Positions 49,101 through 60,862 of a stretch of DNA of 64,000 bases are shown in pieces (the first letter of the stretch is position 1; every line of letters starts with the position of its first letter). The translations under genes were made by a program, and so were the position numbers. The stretch lies in the NCBI RefSeq assembly GCF_901709675.1, contig NC_051102.1, positions 10,177,412 through 10,241,411 of the forward strand. Reading direction: 5' to 3'. The notes under the pieces were generated by a model that was not told the origin of the DNA, did no database searches, and saw only the letters and a program-made list of their open reading frames with translations. Origin of the DNA: Syngnathus acus. Lineage: Eukaryota; Chordata; Actinopteri; Syngnathiformes; Syngnathidae.

Positions 49101-52100
49101 AGCGACAGGAAGCGCACGGTCATTTTCCTGACAATTTTTTCCTTTTTATGATGCATTCCTACAGGGTGTGTCTACACAGCTGCTTATCTTTCTGTGTGTG
49201 TGTGTGGGGGGGAGCGCGTGTTTGTCCTTAATGAGGGATGTTATCACGCTGAGGTCAGCGTCTGGCCTCGTGTCCTTTTTACCGCCGATGACGAAGCAGC
49301 CGGGACGGGGATGTGATTCATCCCGGTGGATTCGGCGGTCGTGACAAAGTGGAAAATGTCTGACATGACCAAGTGCGCTTATCACAGCCCGCTGCTTAAA
49401 ATGGCCGCCGCAGAGCGGTGACGTCCCGAGTTAACGACTTAAGGAACTGGTTACTCCACTGTTTAGCTGGCCGATGTGTCAAAGACACGACTCCCATTCT
49501 TATTTTGCTGGATCTCTGCGCCAAAGCGGCGTCAGTGCTTATGCCGCTGCTACTTCACCTGCAGCGTGAAGCCGTCAGGGGAGTCAAGGAGGGGGTTGTG
49601 CGCACACGCAAACTTAAGACTTATTGCCCTGCGGGCTCCGCGCAAGCTCATCTACATCCTGTAAAAAAAGCGTGTTTCCATACGGATCTGCCTCCTCCTG
49701 CGGCAGGTAAGGGACGATCCCCAAAAGTCGTTCACCTCCGCATGCACTTGATGGATATTTTCCATAAGGGAAGCGGCAACACTAAGGTGAAATGGAGAAA
49801 GAATGACGACCAGCGGTCCAAAGAGAGACGATTACAGAACATACAAAATAAATCATAAGACTAAGTGGAGCGACGGGGATTTCCGTAATGGCGACGGCCG
49901 ACTTCGACTCTGGGTTGTTTGCAGCATGTATAATTGATGAGCATGATGTTCCGGCGGGAGTCGTGACACGCTTTTGATAACCGTCAGTAGGGATAAAATA
50001 TGAAGTGCCCGTATGATATGCGGCGTACATGCGCCTATGGAAAAAGCGCCTCTGGTGTTTCCATCTTCATTAATCTGCGCTGGTTGAGCAGGGGGGGCAA
50101 AGGAGTCTTTCAAATGCAAACGCCGGAGTTCCGATTAAAAAGACAACCTGCTCTTGCGTCTCCCACAGAGACCAGATCGACAACGCTTCACTTCCTTGTC
50201 AACAAATTGATTTATTATTGCCGATGAGACTTCTCATGATTCAGACTATGCGCCAAAACAAACCGGACGAGGATTTTGATGTGTTTCGGCCATGAATATA
50301 AAACAAAATGAAAAAGAGCAACTACGAATGCTTTATTTCATTCTTAGCCTTAACATTGAGTATCATAACCAGCGTAAAGCAAACACGCCAATCTCTGAGT
50401 AGCCCATTTATTATTATTTTTATATAATTTCATGGTGTGTGGACATTCATATAATTTGAAGTAGGATGTTTTAAAAGACGCCCACCGTATGTAGAAGTAG
50501 AAAACCGCTCTGGACTTAGGTGTCACAGTCTTGTGAACATGCACACAGTCTGGGACTGCAGAGTTATTTTAAAGTCTGGAAAACATTTGGTTGTGTTTGT
50601 TTAGTCTGCGAGGCAGCGGGCGAGGCTTCGCTCTTTCTGACCGACCGACTGACCTCACGGAGCCCAGCTCGCAGCACAAGCCCTGACATTATCGTCTTCC
50701 CCTTTCGGGGAATGCTAACCACCGGTGGACTTTAAATACGGCGTGCCGACGGGTGAAGAATGGGTGTTTGCTTCCCGGCCCGACTGTCAGCTGGCGCGGA
50801 ACTAATCCGAGGGCGGGCAAAACTGAAGGCCAAAGTTCACCAAGCGACGACTTTGGCCTTCCTCCAGCGAGCAGCGGAGCTGCCTCTGACCCGATGGCGA
50901 CATAGCCGAGACCCCGCGGGGGCCCCGTTTCCAAAAACAACGATTCTCCTAAAACTGCGATTTGATTTGACGGTTTTCATTGTCGCAAGTTGCTTAAACA
51001 CAGAAAACAAATCTCCTATTACGTCTTTTTTTTTCCTCAGCACCACGACGTCTTTAGCTTTAGCCTTTTGTGAATTTGGCATTCCTCCAGTGGGCGGTCA
51101 AACCGTTGCCCCGCTGCCATGCTGGCTGTCTTTGACCTGATGGCGACAGACCAGAGACCCCCCTAGCCCAGAGCACCCCCCCCTGCCCTCGCTACCTCGG
51201 AGGGGCCTCCTTTGACAAGACCAAGCAAACACAAGCCAGGCTTGTTGTGCCTGACGCTACGTGCAGACTCGGGGTTCAAAGAAGCTGCTGTGTATTCCAC
51301 ATAAATGGATAATTGTTCTTTGCAAAATGACATGAAATATGGAGACGGCCATCCCGGGCGGGGAGGAGTTGGGAAGAGTGTGCGTGTTTGGGGCAGGACA
51401 GAGCAAAGCGGCGTGTGATTGGCGGGCCGAGTGGGCTGTTCCAGGCTGGGCGAGCGGTTCAGCCGGGGTCTCGGGGAGGTTAATTTTCAACCGAGGAAAG
51501 AGGAGCCGAGGCTTGGCCTTCCTTGCGGGCTGTCTGGCCAGCTGCAATAAGGACTAGCGGTGAGGTTAACTCGATTGCAGAGCGAGTCTCAACATGGACC
51601 GCAGTCGCAAGTTGGTTTCACTCGTCTGTTTCGTCTTCTGCCAACGCATCCATCCAAGGCTGATCAATAGCCACTCGTCCGAGACACACACAAACGACAA
51701 GCGCTCCCTCCGCTTACGCAACGGTCGACTTATCGGCTCCTTTTGAGGCTTATTTTGTTACTGTGGGCCAATTGGGGCCTGGGGGGGACTACAGTGGAAA
51801 TTTGTCTGGCACTATTGACTTGTTTGTGCATGGAGACATGGAATGGTTTCTCAGAAAATCAGAACTATACCTCTAAATACATTTACCACCCCAAAGTATT
51901 AGAGGACTATTTTCAAAACAAGTTTTCCAATAAAACTACTATACTTTATCCCTGTAATAATTTGCACTTTTTTTGGGTAGTGAGGAAATCACGGTCATTA
52001 ATGCAACACAATAGTGACAATAGTTTTCCCCCTGTTCTGTTTGCAGACACGTGTGCGACAGCTGAAATGTCTGAGTCTGGACGTGGAACTGCGCAAATAG

Positions 52101-52998
52101 AGTTGGACGTGAGCATGGAACAAGAGTCAGTGGAGGAGGAAGAAGAAGAAGAAGAATGATTAGCATGATGGCTACAATCCATTTAGATGACGCCCGGGAG
52201 AGAGAGCTGCCGACGGACAGACATAAGAGAACAGCAGATAGCCATTGAGTGCGGCTACGTCAATGCAGTAATGAAGTCACTGGCTTCCAAACAGCAACTA
52301 AGAGAGATGCAGCTGTCTGCCGTCTGTGCCGCAGACACTCAGTCAGGATGGTGGGGAGGAAGGGGGGGGGGGGGGGCGCTGATCTCCCTGTCTGACACTT
52401 GTAACTGAGCCACACACACACACACACACACACAATTCCCTCGCCGCTTTTATGTCGGCGAGGATGAAAATATCAGGTCACAGCGTCTGAGTCTCTGTTC
52501 AATGAAAACAAAGCTTACGTGACAAAACAGTCAACAATTTGCCACGTGTGTGACAAGGTTTAAGACACAAGAGGTGCCTTGGCACAGCTCCGCTAAACTG
52601 GGCCACTGTCATGCTACAGTCTTATGGCCACAATTAAAAGAGGAGAAAAAATGTTGGAAATCTATTAGTCATAATAGTAGGAGAGAAAAAAATACGGAAT
52701 TTTTTCATTGAAAAATGATCCATTAAAATGCTCGGTTTTATTTTTCTCTCAAAAAAGTACAACAGGAATTGCTACAATAAAATTTTATTCTCTTACAATT
52801 TCTGTCAAATGTTGACATTTTGTGTAAAAATATGACTCCTATCAGAATATTTTTGACCCAATTCCCATAATATTATCACTTCCTCGCCATAAGGTTACAA
52901 CAAGTATATATATTTTTTTATTATTGTGAAATGGGTTTGTGTGGATGTTGAGTGATTGATGAGTCATCATTATGAAGACACCACAAGTTAGATAAGCG

Positions 52999-53031
<33 letters not shown>

Positions 53032-56014
53032 GCTTGAGTCTGTGTTTACATTAGCAGCGCTGCGGAGCACAGAGCGCTGTTTGTACAGCATGGGGGGAGG
53101 GAGGGAGGGAGGGAGTTAACTGGGTTTTTTCAAACCAAACACCCTAAGCAGGATACGGGACTGGTCGCTGGCAAAGAAAGTGACAACGTTCCAAAATGCT
53201 CCCCCTTGTTTGAGACTTTACTGCTTGTAAAAGCCGCAGTGTGCAAATGCGGGCCAAAGGGAAAAGGGTTAGAGCAACACGCCAAAGCCCCAAAAGAAGC
53301 AAGCCAGTGTGAAAAAGTCTGCGTTACTATAAGATGCCTTGCCTGGCTTCCACCAACATCCACTGGGATGTGGAAACTGTGAGTCACCGCCACAGAGGCG
53401 GCGGCGGCGGCAGCTGAGCCGGCCGGCGGCGCCGGATGCGGGAGTCTGGAGGATGTTCAGGTTGACAGACACGTCCGTCTGCCTCACTTCCTGTTCAAAC
53501 GTACGCTTTCATCACACACGCGCATACCAACAGCCAGCGTCCTCGGCAAATACTTTCATACAAACGCTCTTTGAAGAACCACTTCCTTTTTTTAACTCCT
53601 CTCCAGGAATCTGGGACTGATCAGAAGGTGCTCAACAGGGCGATTGCGGGCCACAATTGGACCCAGGCGCTATATAAAACTTTGCTTCTTTTCCTCAGAA
53701 AATGACAACTTTCAACAACTAGTTTGGCTTCTTTTTTTCAACTCAACTCGTATGGTCGCTTTGTCCCTAACCCTAACCCCTGATATCTAATTCAAGCTAT
53801 GCAGCCTTTCAGGTAAATGAAAAATAGCTACAACAAAGGCTTCAACGTTGAATGAGTGAGAGAGAAGAGAGGAAAAAGACATTCCACGGAGAGACAACCA
53901 CACCTGACAACGTGGTGAGACGGAGGCTCCCGAGAGGCGACTTAAGTACGAGACAACGAGCTGCGACCATGCGTCACGTCGCGCCCGCTTAACAGCACCT
54001 TAGCGACCAGGTTAGCGACATTGTCTCACACGTTCATCTGGAAGGGCCGCGCTTTGTGCGCTGACCTTTGTCCGTGCTTCGAGAATATCTACTCGGTCCA
54101 GAGGAGGAAGACGAATGGGAAGGCGAGACGGACGACGTGTACCGTAAATCACGACTGAAGCGGACGGAGAGTTTTCAAATCTACGGACAAAAAGTCTTGT
54201 GTCACCTCTCACATCATTTATAGAGGAAATCTTAACCTTAAATAAATGCATACTCTTATGGGTAATGATTATACAATAAAATGTCACTCTGACCGGTAAC
54301 AAATTGATATTAGCCTGGCTAGCTAGTTAGCGGGTTACTGGATCTGCCTCAATAGCGACTCGAGAGTGTTTATGTCAGTCGTAGACAAGCTAACTGGTAG
54401 CTGCTGGTTGTAAATGTTCATTTCAAGGCAGTCTTCTAGAATATAATTTCCCGAAGAATGACGAGCGGCGCTCTCATAAATGTTATGTCGTTTCGTATGT
54501 TGGACAGGACAGCGCCTGCCGTGTACTTGGTGGCGGTGTTTGGTTCTGGCCTTGCACTTTATAAGGTTCATGTATTGGCCTTTTGTTCACTGACATTCCC
54601 AGTGACCCCGAGGTGACCCGAGGGGAGCCAAATGATGCACTTCCCCTTCAGCTGTGACCAGCTGGCCTAACGTCGTCTGTCTGATGAGGCCACCCGGCCC
54701 AGACCTCTCGCACCAACACAAACACAACCAGTGGCGTGATGTAGTCGAGTCCACCTGAAAGCTTCCAAACTGCATTTTTTTGGCTTCTCCAGTCTAGCTG
54801 ATGAGCTTCCGCGTCATGCAGGAAGCGCAACTACTGCGTCCGGTCAAACACTGCCAGTTTCACAGCTTCAGTGCACGACGGCGGCGAGTGACACTTGACG
54901 GAAGACTCACCTTGTCGAGCGTCCTCTTGAGCTGGTAGTGGAACTTGCCCTTGACCTCGTCCAGCAGCCGCTTGAGCTCGGCCTCCTGGGGCGAGCCTTG
55001 GTACTTCCTGGCCAGCTGCAGGTAGCAGGGCCACTTGGCAGAGTCGAACCCCCAGTGGCAGGTCCTCTTGTCGGGCAATTTGTGCGAGTGCATGACGAAC
55101 TTCTGCGGCGAGAAGAGCAGGTGGCACTCCACGCACTGGACGCAGGGCGCCTCGGGCTGCGAGTAGAACTGCGGCAGGAACAGGCCCTGGCACTTGCCCA
55201 GGCACTGATGCTCCACCTGGAAGCCCGCCTCGCTTTCCTTGAGCGGGCCCTGGCCCGACAGCTCGGCGGGCAGCGCGGCGCCGGGGCGCAGCAGCGCGTT
55301 GCACAGCCGCTGCGCGTCCGTCAGCGTGATGAGGCCGCATGACGGCGCGTTGAAGGGCAGGATGCCCAGCACCTTGAGGATGTGCAGCTGCTGGGCGTCG
55401 CAGCGCGAGCAGTACACGTAGAGCTCGTCGCACACCGTGTTGATCTGCTGCAGCGAGAAGTCGCGCAGCACCGAGTTGAGCACCTGCGGCAGGCACAGCC
55501 GCTTCTCACCGCCCACCACGAAGCAGGAGATGGACTCGCCCTCCAGCGGCGAGTGGGTGAGCTCGGTGGAGCTGTCGCAGGGGACCAGCAGGGGGCCGCC
55601 TCCCAAGACGGGAGGGGAGGGCAGCGGGGGCATGCCGGCGTGGGAAGGCTCGAGGCCGCCGCGCGCCGAGAAGGCCGCCGGCCCTCCGAGGGAGCTCTGG
55701 CTGCTCAGCGTGAACTGAGCCAGCGTGTGTTTGAGCCCCGGGCTCAGGTCCAGCGCTTTGGCCGAGGCGTACAGCTCGGCGTCCGTGTCGCGGTGGTGAA
55801 GCTGCGGGTGGTGCGCCTCCTCCACCTGCTCCCGCTTCACCTTGGCCGCCTTGTGGAAGGACTCCAAGCCGCGGCGTTTCAGGTTGATTTCGGCCATCAC
55901 TCGCTTCTTGATGGGCGCGTCCTCCAGACGCTCGCGGTACAGGCGCTTCATGCTGCCCTTGAAGGTGCTCAGGCCTTTGAAGGAGCTCTTCAAGCTGGTC
56001 TGGGTGCTGGCCAT
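37122..56014 (-). CDS. skil: SKIL (SnoN), SKI-family TGF-beta/SMAD corepressor, complete, 7 coding exons
   Basis: Coding exons in translation order: 56014-54911, 41539-41444, 40975-40890, 39989-39847, 38632-38295, 37992-37762, 37388-37122. They join in frame to 754 aa (human 684). The SMAD-binding block is residues 94-118 ([18 protein letters not shown]). The Dachshund-homology domain is about 160-245. It contains [14 protein letters not shown] and [18 protein letters not shown], with the SnoN destruction box RLCLPQVLN at 172-180. The SMAD4-binding SAND-like zinc domain is about 263-355 ([34 protein letters not shown]). Exons 3-4 carry the conserved [10 protein letters not shown] and [17 protein letters not shown]. 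The C-terminus is a leucine-zipper coiled coil (ELEALRGGE to [14 protein letters not shown]). SnoN binds SMAD2/3/4 and N-CoR in the nucleus to block TGF-beta responses and is degraded after signalling. Motifs such as [19 protein letters not shown] and SSQSSLGG favour SKIL over SKI. The N-terminus (first 90 residues) is divergent. Confidence 0.94.
44690..44755 (+). repeat. Fragment of the dispersed GGTCTACTCATGA-type repeat
   Basis: CATTTTTTGTGGGTCTACTCATGACAGACACCAAATTTTG matches the second half of the unit seen at 46.4 kb and, inverted, at 59.3 and 60.7 kb (given here as a description of similarity, with key core GGTCTACTCATGA). Confidence 0.55.
46177..46640 (+). repeat. Three diverged tandem units of a dispersed repeat, about 185 bases each
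   Basis: Units start at 46177, 46357 and 46546 with AAAATGGCTGACGTCCTG, AAAATGGCAGACCTCCTG and AAAATGGCTGACTTCCTT. Each runs on through a TTTTC-GG-TTCTTNAGAC block, then GGTCTACTCAT-AGACA and a GCCTACCAAATTGCAC-like end. The spacing is 180 and 189 bases. No ORF is present. Confidence 0.75.
52411..52434. repeat. (CA)n microsatellite
   Basis: About twelve perfect CA units in the large skil intron, 35 bases after a G homopolymer run. Confidence 0.9.
53001..53031. repeat. (GT)n microsatellite
   Basis: Fifteen perfect GT units in the large skil intron. Confidence 0.95.
53092..53115. repeat. (GGGA)n minisatellite
   Basis: Five to six GGGA units after a G run, potentially quadruplex-forming, in the large skil intron. 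Confidence 0.85.
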
Positions 56015-56177
56015 GTCTGAGCGCTCACTTGTTGTTGTTGTCTCTTCCTGTCTGGCTTTTTGGAACAACTCCTTTTGTTGATCCCGTTGGCTTTTTTCCC
56101 CCTTTATTAAATGATGCTGATTCTCCGATAGATGAACACACGCATGATGAAGAGTTCTCGAAGTTCCGATGCGCTTC
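56015..56177 (-). other. skil 5' untranslated part of the first coding exon, with uORF
   Basis: A good acceptor (pyrimidine-rich TTTTTGATTCACCAG, exon from 56177) lies 163 bases before the ATG. Within the stretch, 56145-56107 is a 12-codon upstream ORF starting ATGCGTGTG and ending TAA. The long in-frame open stretch upstream of MASTQ starts MFQKARQ at 56068, but MASTQ is preferred because its context (CAGACATGG) is strong. Confidence 0.5.
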
Positions 56178-58735
56178 CTGGTGAATCAAAAATAGTATGT
56201 TAAAAAAGTCAATAAGGGAAAATCCCAAAAATATACACTAGATACATTCAAACAAGCAACTTTACAGCAATCAAAAACACAATCATTTTTACCTAAGAAA
56301 GATTTTTTTCCTCAACTTCTAGAAAAAAACATTTAGCACACACTGTACTTCCTATCTGTATGGCTACATCCAGAAGAATCAACAAAATTATCAAAGAGCA
56401 AGAAAGAGCCTGCGAAGCTTTTAACTACTTTACGGCGGCTGTTGATTGACGAGGTCAATGGCTGTTTGCGTGCACCGCTGAGCCAAATGGCCATTAACAT
56501 AGTTCACACAAACACATGGAAGCCTCTTGCAGCACTTGTAATTGAACCCGGGGGGGGGATATTTGTGTGTGTGTGTGTGGAGCGAAGGAGGGGGACTGGG
56601 GTTGAAATTTGCATGGGATATTTTACTTTTGCCCCCCAGCGAGCGAACAAGTGTTAATCCCGACAAGCAACTCCAGTGGACCAGATACAACGGCCGCCTC
56701 TCCCGTTACTTCATGCCGGCTCACCGCCCCAACATTTGCACTCTGCAAGTGAAAGTGCTTCTGCATTAAAAAAAAAAACATACTGTGTCTTTTGACCGCA
56801 TGCTGGCTCCATCAAGCGCATGAAAACCACTCCATGAAAGTCTTAACAGAAAAACCCGCTCCTCCCTCACAGCTTGACATACAATAGCGTGGATGTGTTT
56901 TAAAGCAGGACTTATCATGTGGAACAAGGTAAACACAATTTACAGTTGCTGTGTCTGTCATACTAGGTTCAATTCAACTCAGTTAAAAGTCACAAATAAT
57001 ACTTGGAAGGAATTCAAGTGACTTTTCTTAAGGGGGAAAAAAAAAAAAAAAAGATTCTTTGAAGAAAAACTACATATATTTTTTTAGATAAAAGCTGTGT
57101 TTTGGTTGATTTGTATTTTTTAAATGAATAAACTTCTTTAAAGGGAAAAGTGAGAAGACTAACTGTGGTCGCATCATCTTGGTAAAACGTATTTTCTCAC
57201 CAAACCATTTGCTTCAGAGCAAAACAAAACGGTCTAAAAAGCTTTTCCCAGCTCTGGTGAGGGCCGGCCGGCTAATGCAACACGGGCCATCATGGGATTG
57301 CCAAGCGTCAGCGTCTAGGACCAGGACAAGATTTGGTCAATCTGCCAGTGTTTGTGAAACCAAGAAACCTACAATTCAGATGACTTAGTTCCTTCCATCC
57401 AGTCTGCCTGGAATCCTATAAAGCGATCTTTAAATATGCTGATGCCAACACAAGGTCACTTCCACTATATTGTGTGCGTCCATGTCAATTCTTACCATTT
57501 TGCTGCAATTCTCTAAAAACAACTTTTCAAAAACACAACACTCATCTTTGAAAATATTAGAAAATATGAGCCAGTAGAAAACAGAGTGTTTTGGTTCACT
57601 GTTGGCACATTTCGTATGAAATCGAAAGGGATTCGTCTTCCCAATGCTGGCAGATGAATGTGTATGTGCATGCCTTTGCACATTTTTTCACGGAGCTTTT
57701 TCCTCGACTGGCTCACTGCTTCTGCGCAAAAGCCCGACCTTGATTCCGCAGCCTGGTTGATGTTTGCGGGCATTTTAATGTCACGAAGCACCGCGAACAC
57801 ATGTCAACATGAGCTTCGCGGCGGGGTCATGAGTTTTGCTCCAAGGGTGAGGCGCTAAGTGGCGGTGGGGGGGCAAGTATCCCGTCAACATCTACATTTG
57901 GGGATCATCCAATTATGACCAATCCAGGTCCGAGGCACCGCTTCGTTGCTGCAAGGACGCCGCATAGAAAAGCTCTTTCTCCAGTCTTTACCCCCTCCCT
58001 CCTCCCGCCACGACTGCGCTGGTATGCAGACAGCGCCGATAATGACATTCACTGTCTGCACTCCCCAGTCTCGATCTAAGGGGAGCCGCCGCCGCCACCA
58101 CTACGACTACTACGGCCATCGCGGTCGGGTCCGGGGCTTGGAGTGCCCCCACTATGTGTCGCCGCGGTCTCCTTCACCACAGCCGACACATTCGACAACG
58201 AATAATTATAATCTTTTTATGTCAGGCTTTCCTAAACACGCTCGGGACGATTGATAAAAATATGACGAAGAAAAAAACGAAACCAGAGACTAATTTATGC
58301 CGTGAAAATGCTAGTTGGCGAGCTCAACCCCTTAAGACAACACTCGGCTCAGCTAAAAAAAAAAAAAAAGCCGCAAAAGTGGGTTATAACAAGCGAGCAA
58401 CGCGATAGTTAGGGCGGCGGAGAGGAGGCGGAAGGTGGGTGACTCAAGAAGCCGAACGCTGTCTCGCCAATTCGACCGACTACGAGTACAATAAACACTG
58501 GAGTGCGTTATCCGGAGGTCGAGCGAAGAACGAGCGACGCGCTCACCCCCCCAGACGGAGAGCGACACGGCGGGCTAAGCCGAGCTAGCTTCACCCCCTT
58601 CTGTCCCACCGACTCTCGCCCTTTCACAGTCAAACAAATCACTGCGACACTCGATGATACAAACGAGTCCCTCATTAGACACACACAAAGGTAAATGCAT
58701 GAAATACATCCATAAAAGATGGTTGTAGCACTTGC
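56178..58735 (-). other. Probable first intron of skil
   Basis: Lies between the candidate leader exon and the first coding exon. The left half is AT-rich. The right part, from about 57.9 kb, becomes CpG-rich and merges with the promoter island. No coding exon is seen. An 18-base A run lies near 57035-57052. Confidence 0.4.
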
Positions 58736-59012
58736 CTCGGTCCGCTGGGTCCTCACTCGCCGTGGGTCTTCTCTGTACTGGAAAAGCCTGGCGGCGGCAG
58801 CGCAGCGTCAACAAGATGAGGCTACACCACCACTACAGCCCTGTGACGTCACGCCGCATCGAGGCGGAGACGTCATCACGGCTACAGGAAACGATGCGGG
58901 GGTGTCTCTCGCTCTCTCTCTCTGTCTGTCGGTCGGTCCGTCTGTCTGTCTGTCTGCCGTTTCCTCTTCGCTGCTTTAGGAGACACGTTTGATTGCGGCG
59001 GGACTATTTAAA
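58736..59012 (-). promoter_or_regulatory. Probable skil promoter and non-coding first exon
   Basis: This is a CpG-rich block read on the minus strand. A TATA-like TTTAAATA lies at 59005-59012. GTCT repeats occur at 58924-58955, a palindromic CRE TGACGTCA at 58844-58851, and a second ACGTCA at 58870-58875. It ends with CCAGCGGACCGAG/gcaagt at 58736, a consensus GC-type donor that would splice to the acceptor at 56177. SKIL in mammals has a non-coding first exon and SMAD-responsive promoter elements. The transcription start is inferred, near 58975. Confidence 0.45.
58904..58956. repeat. (CT)n/(GTCT)n microsatellite at the skil promoter
   Basis: CT dinucleotides pass into GTCT tetranucleotides, with GTCT at 58924, 58940, 58944, 58948 and 58952 and diverged GGTC units between. 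Confidence 0.85.
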
Positions 59013-59177
59013 GGGGCCATGTTGCAAGCGACTGGGTTTATGACCGTCTGTCATCTCCGTACATGCTATTTTTCTGCCCTGAAAATTGTATTTTTTCTTT
59101 ATAAGTTTTATATTTAGAATGTAGCTTTCATACGTCACTGCAATTTTAAAGGGGAAGTCAAGTCAAAAATGTTCCTG

Positions 59178-59253
59178 ACAAGAATAGGTTCTAAGCTGCC
59201 CCACTAGTCTAATTCCTTACAAGAATAGGTTCTAAGCTGCCCCACTAGTCTAA
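59178..59253. repeat. Two-copy 41-base tandem duplication
   Basis: ACAAGAATAGGTTCTAAG followed by CTGCCCCACTAGTCTAA occurs at 59178 and again at 59219, identical over 35 bases. The near identity implies a recent duplication. Confidence 0.95.
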
Positions 59254-60720
59254 ACTCAGAACATTTGCAATCAAAGCTCATGTTGCTAAATAAAACGGAC
59301 TTCCGGAGGTGAATTTTTCAATGTCTACCATGAGTAGACCAACAAACGTGGCCCCTGTTACAAATGATATCATTTGAGATATATAGAGCATGCACACAGT
59401 GACTGATGCAAACAACACTGTGGGCTGTTTTGCAGCAGCTGCTGGGATGTGACAGCAAGGTCAGCAGTTGTATTATGAGAGCAGATGTGAGTCCAGCCCC
59501 CACCGACAGACAACAAGAGGTGAATTGGGGGGTGCCATTGATTTGGCTGTAATAACACAGCTACAAGTGCTTCGGGGGGGGGGGGATGCCGTTCATCTGG
59601 TATGAGCTTTAATGTGACGGTTCATTAGAAAACAAAATGAGTGAAGGATGAGCCGGCCGGGACGCAGAGAAATCTCTCCCTCCCTCACATGCTGCTCTGT
59701 CTTAACTGTTATCGAACTGGGGAGATAAGCGAACCTCCGGGACGCAGACATAACAGCGGCGTCTTCATATGTCGCTCTCGATGTGGCACAATGAAATGTG
59801 TCAGGGCTCGTTTGGGGCGTGTACACGCAGTTTGCCCTAATAATGCTTAGTGACCACATCCCAGAGGTGGCACTCATCAAAGAAGGACTGAGCTGTTTTC
59901 TTTGTCAGGGATGGCTACGAAATGTGATGGCAAACATGGAAACACTGCTCAATATTGTCAGAGAAATGCGATTGGGTTAGGCACATTGATTTGACCATGT
60001 GATGAATGTAGCATGGTGGCAAGTGACTAACACAGAAACAATAACCATTGTGACAGAGTTCACATTTACTCCCCTGAAATCAGTTTCAAGTCAGCTCCAA
60101 AAGGTCACAGTAAGCCCCTGCCAAGTAAAACACCTTTCATTGTAGTGTGTGTATGTTTTACAAAAGGGACGGCGTTTAGCATCCGTCTTCCAGTTCCTAA
60201 TTCGTCCCTTCGGGCTTGGGTTAAAGCAATTAAAAGAGGATATGTTTTTATCTGTCATTAATGATATAAGGTGAATGTACGGAAAAGAGGGCACAGGAAC
60301 AATGTTAAACAAACCATTGCGGAGATTAGCAATTATGTTCTAGATGGTCATTTTTTTCACCTGGGTGTGAAATATTCACCTCCCCCAGCATTGTTCCGAC
60401 TTACTGCGGCCCACAAATCAATCGGCTTCATTATTTGCAGCACATCATCATTTCTGTGACCCTTCGGTTCTTGTGGGGCATAAGGTCAGGAAAAGAAAGG
60501 GGCATGGAGTGGGCAGGTGTCAATGACTCTCGAGGGATGTCCGGGGGAGGGAGCGGTGCTATGGACATGTGAGCAGTGGAGGGAAGAAAAAATGTGCAAG
60601 TCAAGCGAACTTCAACATGCACGTTTGGGCCATTGGAGTACGTAACAGAGGTTGTTAAAAAAAAAAAAAAAAAAAAAATTGGCATCCCTATGAATTTCTT
60701 GAAAATGTTGCTTCAAAATC

Positions 60721-60770
60721 TCTTGGCGACATGAAATTTGGTAGGCGCGTCTATCATGAGTAGACCAATA
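60721..60770 (-). repeat. Inverted copy of the dispersed repeat
   Basis: On the minus strand, GGTCTACTCATGATAGACG leads into GCCTACCAAATTTCATG, the same order as in the 46.4 kb unit. A further inverted fragment with GGTCTACTCATGGTAGACA lies at 59322-59340. Confidence 0.65.
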
Positions 60771-60856
60771 TATTTTCATCCTACTCGTCTTTAAAAAGAA
60801 TCATTCACAAGTCTACAAAATGGCAACTTTTTTTTACCACAAGGAGAAATAAAATG

Positions 60857-60862
60857 TTTATT
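60857..60862 (-). terminator. Poly(A) signal of prkci
   Basis: AATAAA on the minus strand, 1.3 kb after the prkci stop and followed by T-rich sequence in transcript sense (the ATTTTGT tract). Earlier hexamers cannot be excluded. Confidence 0.45.

Larger units (their letters stand above)
41540..54910 (-). other. Large skil intron (first to second coding exon), 13.4 kb
   Basis: No coding exon was recognised. It holds a tandem block of the dispersed repeat at 46177-46640, a second copy near 44690-44755, AC/GT microsatellites (45629-45670, 52411-52434, 53001-53031), a GGGA minisatellite (53092-53115) and a G homopolymer near 52360. The longer open frames translate to low-complexity or random sequence. 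This is a natural place for enhancers, but none can be proven from one sequence. Confidence 0.6.
59013..60840. other. Spacer between the skil promoter and the prkci 3' end
   Basis: No gene. It contains a two-copy 41-base tandem duplication (59178-59253), two inverted copies of the dispersed repeat (near 59300-59345 and 60721-60770), a G run near 59575 and a 20-base A run near 60658-60678. The segment 60200-60460 is homeodomain/forkhead-motif rich and not repetitive in appearance. Confidence 0.55.

Noticed and set aside
51743-52159. 138-aa ORF ending in a Glu run
   Set aside because: Lies in the large skil intron. The start is random-looking, the Glu run comes from a GAA/GAG microsatellite, and no splice context or family match was seen.
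54831-55496. 221-aa minus-strand ORF in another frame of the same skil exon
   Set aside because: Ala/Arg-rich alternative-frame shadow of the DHD/SAND coding region.
54911-56014. Calling the gene ski rather than skil
   Set aside because: SKI would have [23 protein letters not shown], whereas here it is [23 protein letters not shown]. The STELT and SSQSSLGG blocks and the later exons are also of SKIL type.
55382-56020. 212-aa plus-strand ORF antisense to the first skil coding exon
   Set aside because: It is the mirror of a GC-rich conserved exon whose minus-strand translation matches SnoN over its whole length. The plus-strand product is Gln/Arg/Gly-rich with no family features.
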